From the NCBI RefSeq assembly GCF_027531705.1, contig NZ_JAPZSP010000009.1, positions 1 through 64,000 on the forward strand: a stretch of 64,000 nt of DNA, written 5' to 3'. The stretch's first letter is position 1. Each line of letters begins with the position of its first letter. This document shows, piece by piece, positions 61,991-64,000 of the stretch. The translations under genes were made by a program, and so were the position numbers. The notes under the pieces were generated by a model that was not told the origin of the DNA, ran no database searches, and worked only from the letters and a program-made list of their open reading frames with translations. Source of the stretch: Flavobacterium sp. GTDB taxonomy: Bacteria; Bacteroidota; Bacteroidia; Flavobacteriales; Flavobacteriaceae.

Positions 61991-62575
61991 ATGGCAAACC
62001 CAAAAATCAAAGTTTTAGATTCAGAATTGTTATCGGACAATTGGTATATTCTTAAAAAAATAACATTTGAATATCAAAAAAATAATGATCTAATAGAAAA
62101 ACAAACTCGTGAAGTTTATGATCGTGGAAATGGAGCAACTATATTGCTTTATAACAAAGAAAGTAAAACAGTTATCTTAACGCGACAATTTAGAATGCCA
62201 ACTTATTTGAACGGAAATAAAGACGGAATGATGATTGAAGCTTGCGCTGGACTTTTGGACCAAGATAATCCTGAAGATTGTATAAAAAGGGAAACCGAGG
62301 AAGAAACAGGTTACAAAATTAACGATGTACGCAAAGTTTTTGAAGTATACATGTCGCCTGGTTCAGTAACAGAGATTATTCATTTTTTTGTTGGCGAATA
62401 TTCAAGTGCTATGAAGGTGAATAATGGTGGTGGATTAGATCATGAACAAGAAAATATTGAAGTTTTAGAAATTACTTTTGAAGAATCTCTGCAAATGATA
62501 AAAAAAGGCGAAATTAAAGATGCTAAAACAATTATGTTGTTGCAATATGCACAAATTAATAATCTTTTAGTTTAA
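61991..62575 (+). CDS. nudK: Nudix hydrolase, GDP-mannose/ADP-ribose pyrophosphatase type
   Basis: A 194-aa Nudix hydrolase. The Nudix box is seen as EACAGLLDQDNPEDCIKRETEEETGYKI (GX5EX7REUXEEXGU with minor variation). VILTRQFRMPTYLNGNKDGMMIEA and YMSPGSVTEIIHFFVGEY are typical of NudK/NudF-type enzymes, which favour GDP-mannose or ADP-ribose. Substrate assignment is by resemblance. It stands alone, 52 nt upstream of rlmF. Confidence 0.85.
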   Translation: MANPKIKVLDSELLSDNWYILKKITFEYQKNNDLIEKQTREVYDRGNGATILLYNKESKTVILTRQFRMPTYLNGNKDGMMIEACAGLLDQDNPEDCIKRETEEETGYKINDVRKVFEVYMSPGSVTEIIHFFVGEYSSAMKVNNGGGLDHEQENIEVLEITFEESLQMIKKGEIKDAKTIMLLQYAQINNLLV

Positions 62576-62626
62576 TATAATTTTATTGTTAAAGTTTCTT
62601 ATATTTGGAAATAGAGAAATGATAAA

Positions 62627-63577
62627 ATGATGAGTAAAATAGAAATAGAAAAACCTACCTTACATCCAAGAAATCCCCATAGATTTAGATACGATTTTAA
62701 AAAATTAATTGCAATTTATCCTGATTTAAAACCGTTTGTTTTTATCAATGAACACGATTCAGAGACTATTGATTTTGCTAATCCAAATGCTGTAAAAGCG
62801 CTGAATAAAGCAATCTTGATTTCAGATTATGATATTCAGAATTGGGATATTCCGCAAAATTATCTTTGTCCGCCAATTCCTGGAAGAGCCGATTATATTC
62901 ATTACATAGCCGATTTATTAGCCGAATCTAATAATGGAATAATTCCTGAAGGTGAAGAAATTGTTGGTTTAGATATTGGAATTGGAGCCAATTGTATTTA
63001 TCCAATTATAGGAAATGAAACTTATCAATGGAGTTTTGTTGGAACCGATATTGATGAAAATGCAATTCAAAATTGTAAAAAGATAATCACTGAAAATCCT
63101 AAGCTAATTGACGCAATAAGTTTGCAATTACAAGTTGAACCAAGATTTATTTTTAAAAATATTATTTTGCCCGAAGATAAATTTGCATTTACGATTTGCA
63201 ATCCACCGTTTCATTCGTCGCAAGAGGAAGCTACGAAAGCATCTTTACGAAAAGTCAATAATTTAGAAGTAAAAAAATCTTCTAAACCTATTCTAAATTT
63301 TGGTGGTCAAAATGCTGAATTGTGGTGTAGTGGTGGCGAAATTGGTTTTATCACTCAAATGATTTATGAAAGTGTAAAATATCCCTTGCAAGTTTTTTGG
63401 TTTACGACTTTAGTTTCCAAAAAAGATAATTTGCGAAGCATTTATAAAACCCTAAACAAAGTTGGTGCCGTCGAAATTAAAACAATAGAAATGGAACAAG
63501 GGCAAAAAATAAGTCGTTTTGTTGCTTGGACATTTTTGAGCGAAAAACAGCAGAAAGAGTGGAAGTTTACGGTTTGA
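62627..63577 (+). CDS. rlmF: 23S rRNA (adenine1618-N6)-methyltransferase
   Basis: A 316-aa RlmF homologue, m6A writer of 23S rRNA A1618. The SAM motif GLDIGIGANCIYPIIG, the catalytic ICNPPFHSS and the signature LNFGGQNAELWCSGGEIGFI are diagnostic, as is the N-terminal LHPRNPHRFRYDFKKLI. An ATG one codon downstream is an equal start. It lies 51 nt after the Nudix gene and may be cotranscribed with it. Confidence 0.95.
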   Translation: MMSKIEIEKPTLHPRNPHRFRYDFKKLIAIYPDLKPFVFINEHDSETIDFANPNAVKALNKAILISDYDIQNWDIPQNYLCPPIPGRADYIHYIADLLAESNNGIIPEGEEIVGLDIGIGANCIYPIIGNETYQWSFVGTDIDENAIQNCKKIITENPKLIDAISLQLQVEPRFIFKNIILPEDKFAFTICNPPFHSSQEEATKASLRKVNNLEVKKSSKPILNFGGQNAELWCSGGEIGFITQMIYESVKYPLQVFWFTTLVSKKDNLRSIYKTLNKVGAVEIKTIEMEQGQKISRFVAWTFLSEKQQKEWKFTV

Positions 63578-63615
63578 TAAAAACTTTTGTTTAAATTTGT
63601 ATAAAACTTTTAGCT

Positions 63616-63846
63616 ATGAGTACAATTGAATTGAAAAACTTAGTAATTTCTAAAATATCTGAAATTAACGATGAATCTTTTTTATTGGCAATTAATACTA
63701 TTTTGGATAGCAAATCTGAAAGTATTTTAATTCTTTCTGATGACCAAAAAAGTTCCATAAAAAAATCTCAAAAAGAATATTTAGAGGGTAATTATTTTTC
63801 AAATGATTCTGTTAATGAAGAAATGGAAAAATGGCTAAAACAGTAA
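63616..63846 (+). CDS. Antitoxin of module 2
   Basis: A 76-aa protein: an N-terminal helical segment (IELKNLVISKISEINDESFLLAINTILDSK) and a C-terminal tail (KKSQKEYLEGNYFSNDSVNEEMEKWLKQ) of the layout seen in flavobacterial RelE/ParE antitoxins. Its stop overlaps the toxin start by 16 nt. It follows rlmF by 38 nt. Confidence 0.78.
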   Translation: MSTIELKNLVISKISEINDESFLLAINTILDSKSESILILSDDQKSSIKKSQKEYLEGNYFSNDSVNEEMEKWLKQ

Positions 63847-64000
63847 TTGTATGGACATCAAATGCTAAATTTGAATTAAAGTATATTCTTGAATTTTATA
63901 ATTTTAGAAATAAGACCAAAACATATTCTCTAAATCTTTATAGAAAAATACAATCTGAGATAAATCTTCTAATTTTTCAACCAACAATTGGTAAGAAGAC
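63831..64000 (+). CDS. RelE/ParE-family toxin of module 2 (partial)
   Basis: The 56 visible codons start MAKTVIVWTSNAKFELKYIL, then EFYNFRNKTKTYSLNLYRKIQSEINLLIFQPTIG. The start matches the RelE/ParE N-terminal strand and helices, and IQSEINLLIFQPTIG matches the family's conserved P-x-x-G turn. The right edge of the window cuts the gene before its core strands. It overlaps its antitoxin by 16 nt. Confidence 0.72.
   Translation, partial: MAKTVIVWTSNAKFELKYILEFYNFRNKTKTYSLNLYRKIQSEINLLIFQPTIGKK

Overview
The window looks like chromosomal DNA of a Flavobacterium or a close relative (Bacteroidota, Flavobacteriaceae). It is AT-rich, and many promoters carry the Bacteroidota -7 element TAnnTTTG with no sigma70-type -10 box. 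Several secreted proteins end in type IX secretion (T9SS) sorting domains. Family content is typically flavobacterial: DUF4252, DUF4476, DUF3276/PUR, DUF2279, a long NusB, a long GAPDH and an ECF sigma factor with a zinc-free anti-sigma. No phage, insertion sequence, CRISPR array, tRNA or rRNA gene was seen.

Layout. 0-5.4 kb: 5' part of prfC (minus), then two periplasmic PPIase chaperones and a MoxR ATPase. 5.6-14.2 kb: aconitase; a Crp-like regulator with an outer-membrane barrel and a DM13 lipoprotein; an amino-acid permease; a long-form GAPDH. 14.4-25.4 kb: an orphan FecE/BtuD-type ATPase, a dienelactone hydrolase, a GH53 galactanase, two RNA-modifying enzymes, a DUF4476 protein, rmuC, a thioesterase, and a diheme cytochrome paired with an ASPIC/UnbV T9SS protein. 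25.4-35.3 kb: hisS, a MacB-like permease, prmC, ribD, a HAD phosphatase, a YigZ protein, dnaA, a low-molecular-weight phosphatase and an RsmI-like methyltransferase. 35.3-41.5 kb: a cell-wall group (lysozyme-like protein, mltG, dapF) and an HtrA protease. 41.5-48.1 kb: a vitamin B12 uptake region with BtuC-like permease, BtuF-like binding protein, cobalamin riboswitch, BtuB-like TonB receptor and a BtuG-like beta-propeller lipoprotein, interrupted by a broken T9SS gene. 48.2-57.4 kb: an S41 peptidase, an ECF sigma / anti-sigma / DUF4252 operon, nusB-DUF1573-yajC, leucine dehydrogenase, an ABC exporter and a PUR-family protein. 57.4-64 kb: two RelE/ParE toxin-antitoxin pairs about 6 kb apart, PPK2, a Nudix hydrolase, rlmF and envelope proteins of unknown role.

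Working links. The B12 permease and binding protein have no ATPase beside them, and the orphan ATPase near 14.5 kb is the best local candidate. The aconitase and GAPDH upstream regions share a CGTTTTCGT-type motif, which hints at common control of central carbon metabolism.

The least expected signal is non-coding. At least six places hold degenerate tandem repeats that keep an exact 7-nt period, with 6-, 8- and 9-nt variants elsewhere. Most are intergenic, but two heptad arrays lie in frame inside prmC. A separate hairpin-forming dispersed repeat of about 85 nt occurs twice. I could not search databases, so family assignments rest on recognised motifs and overall resemblance.
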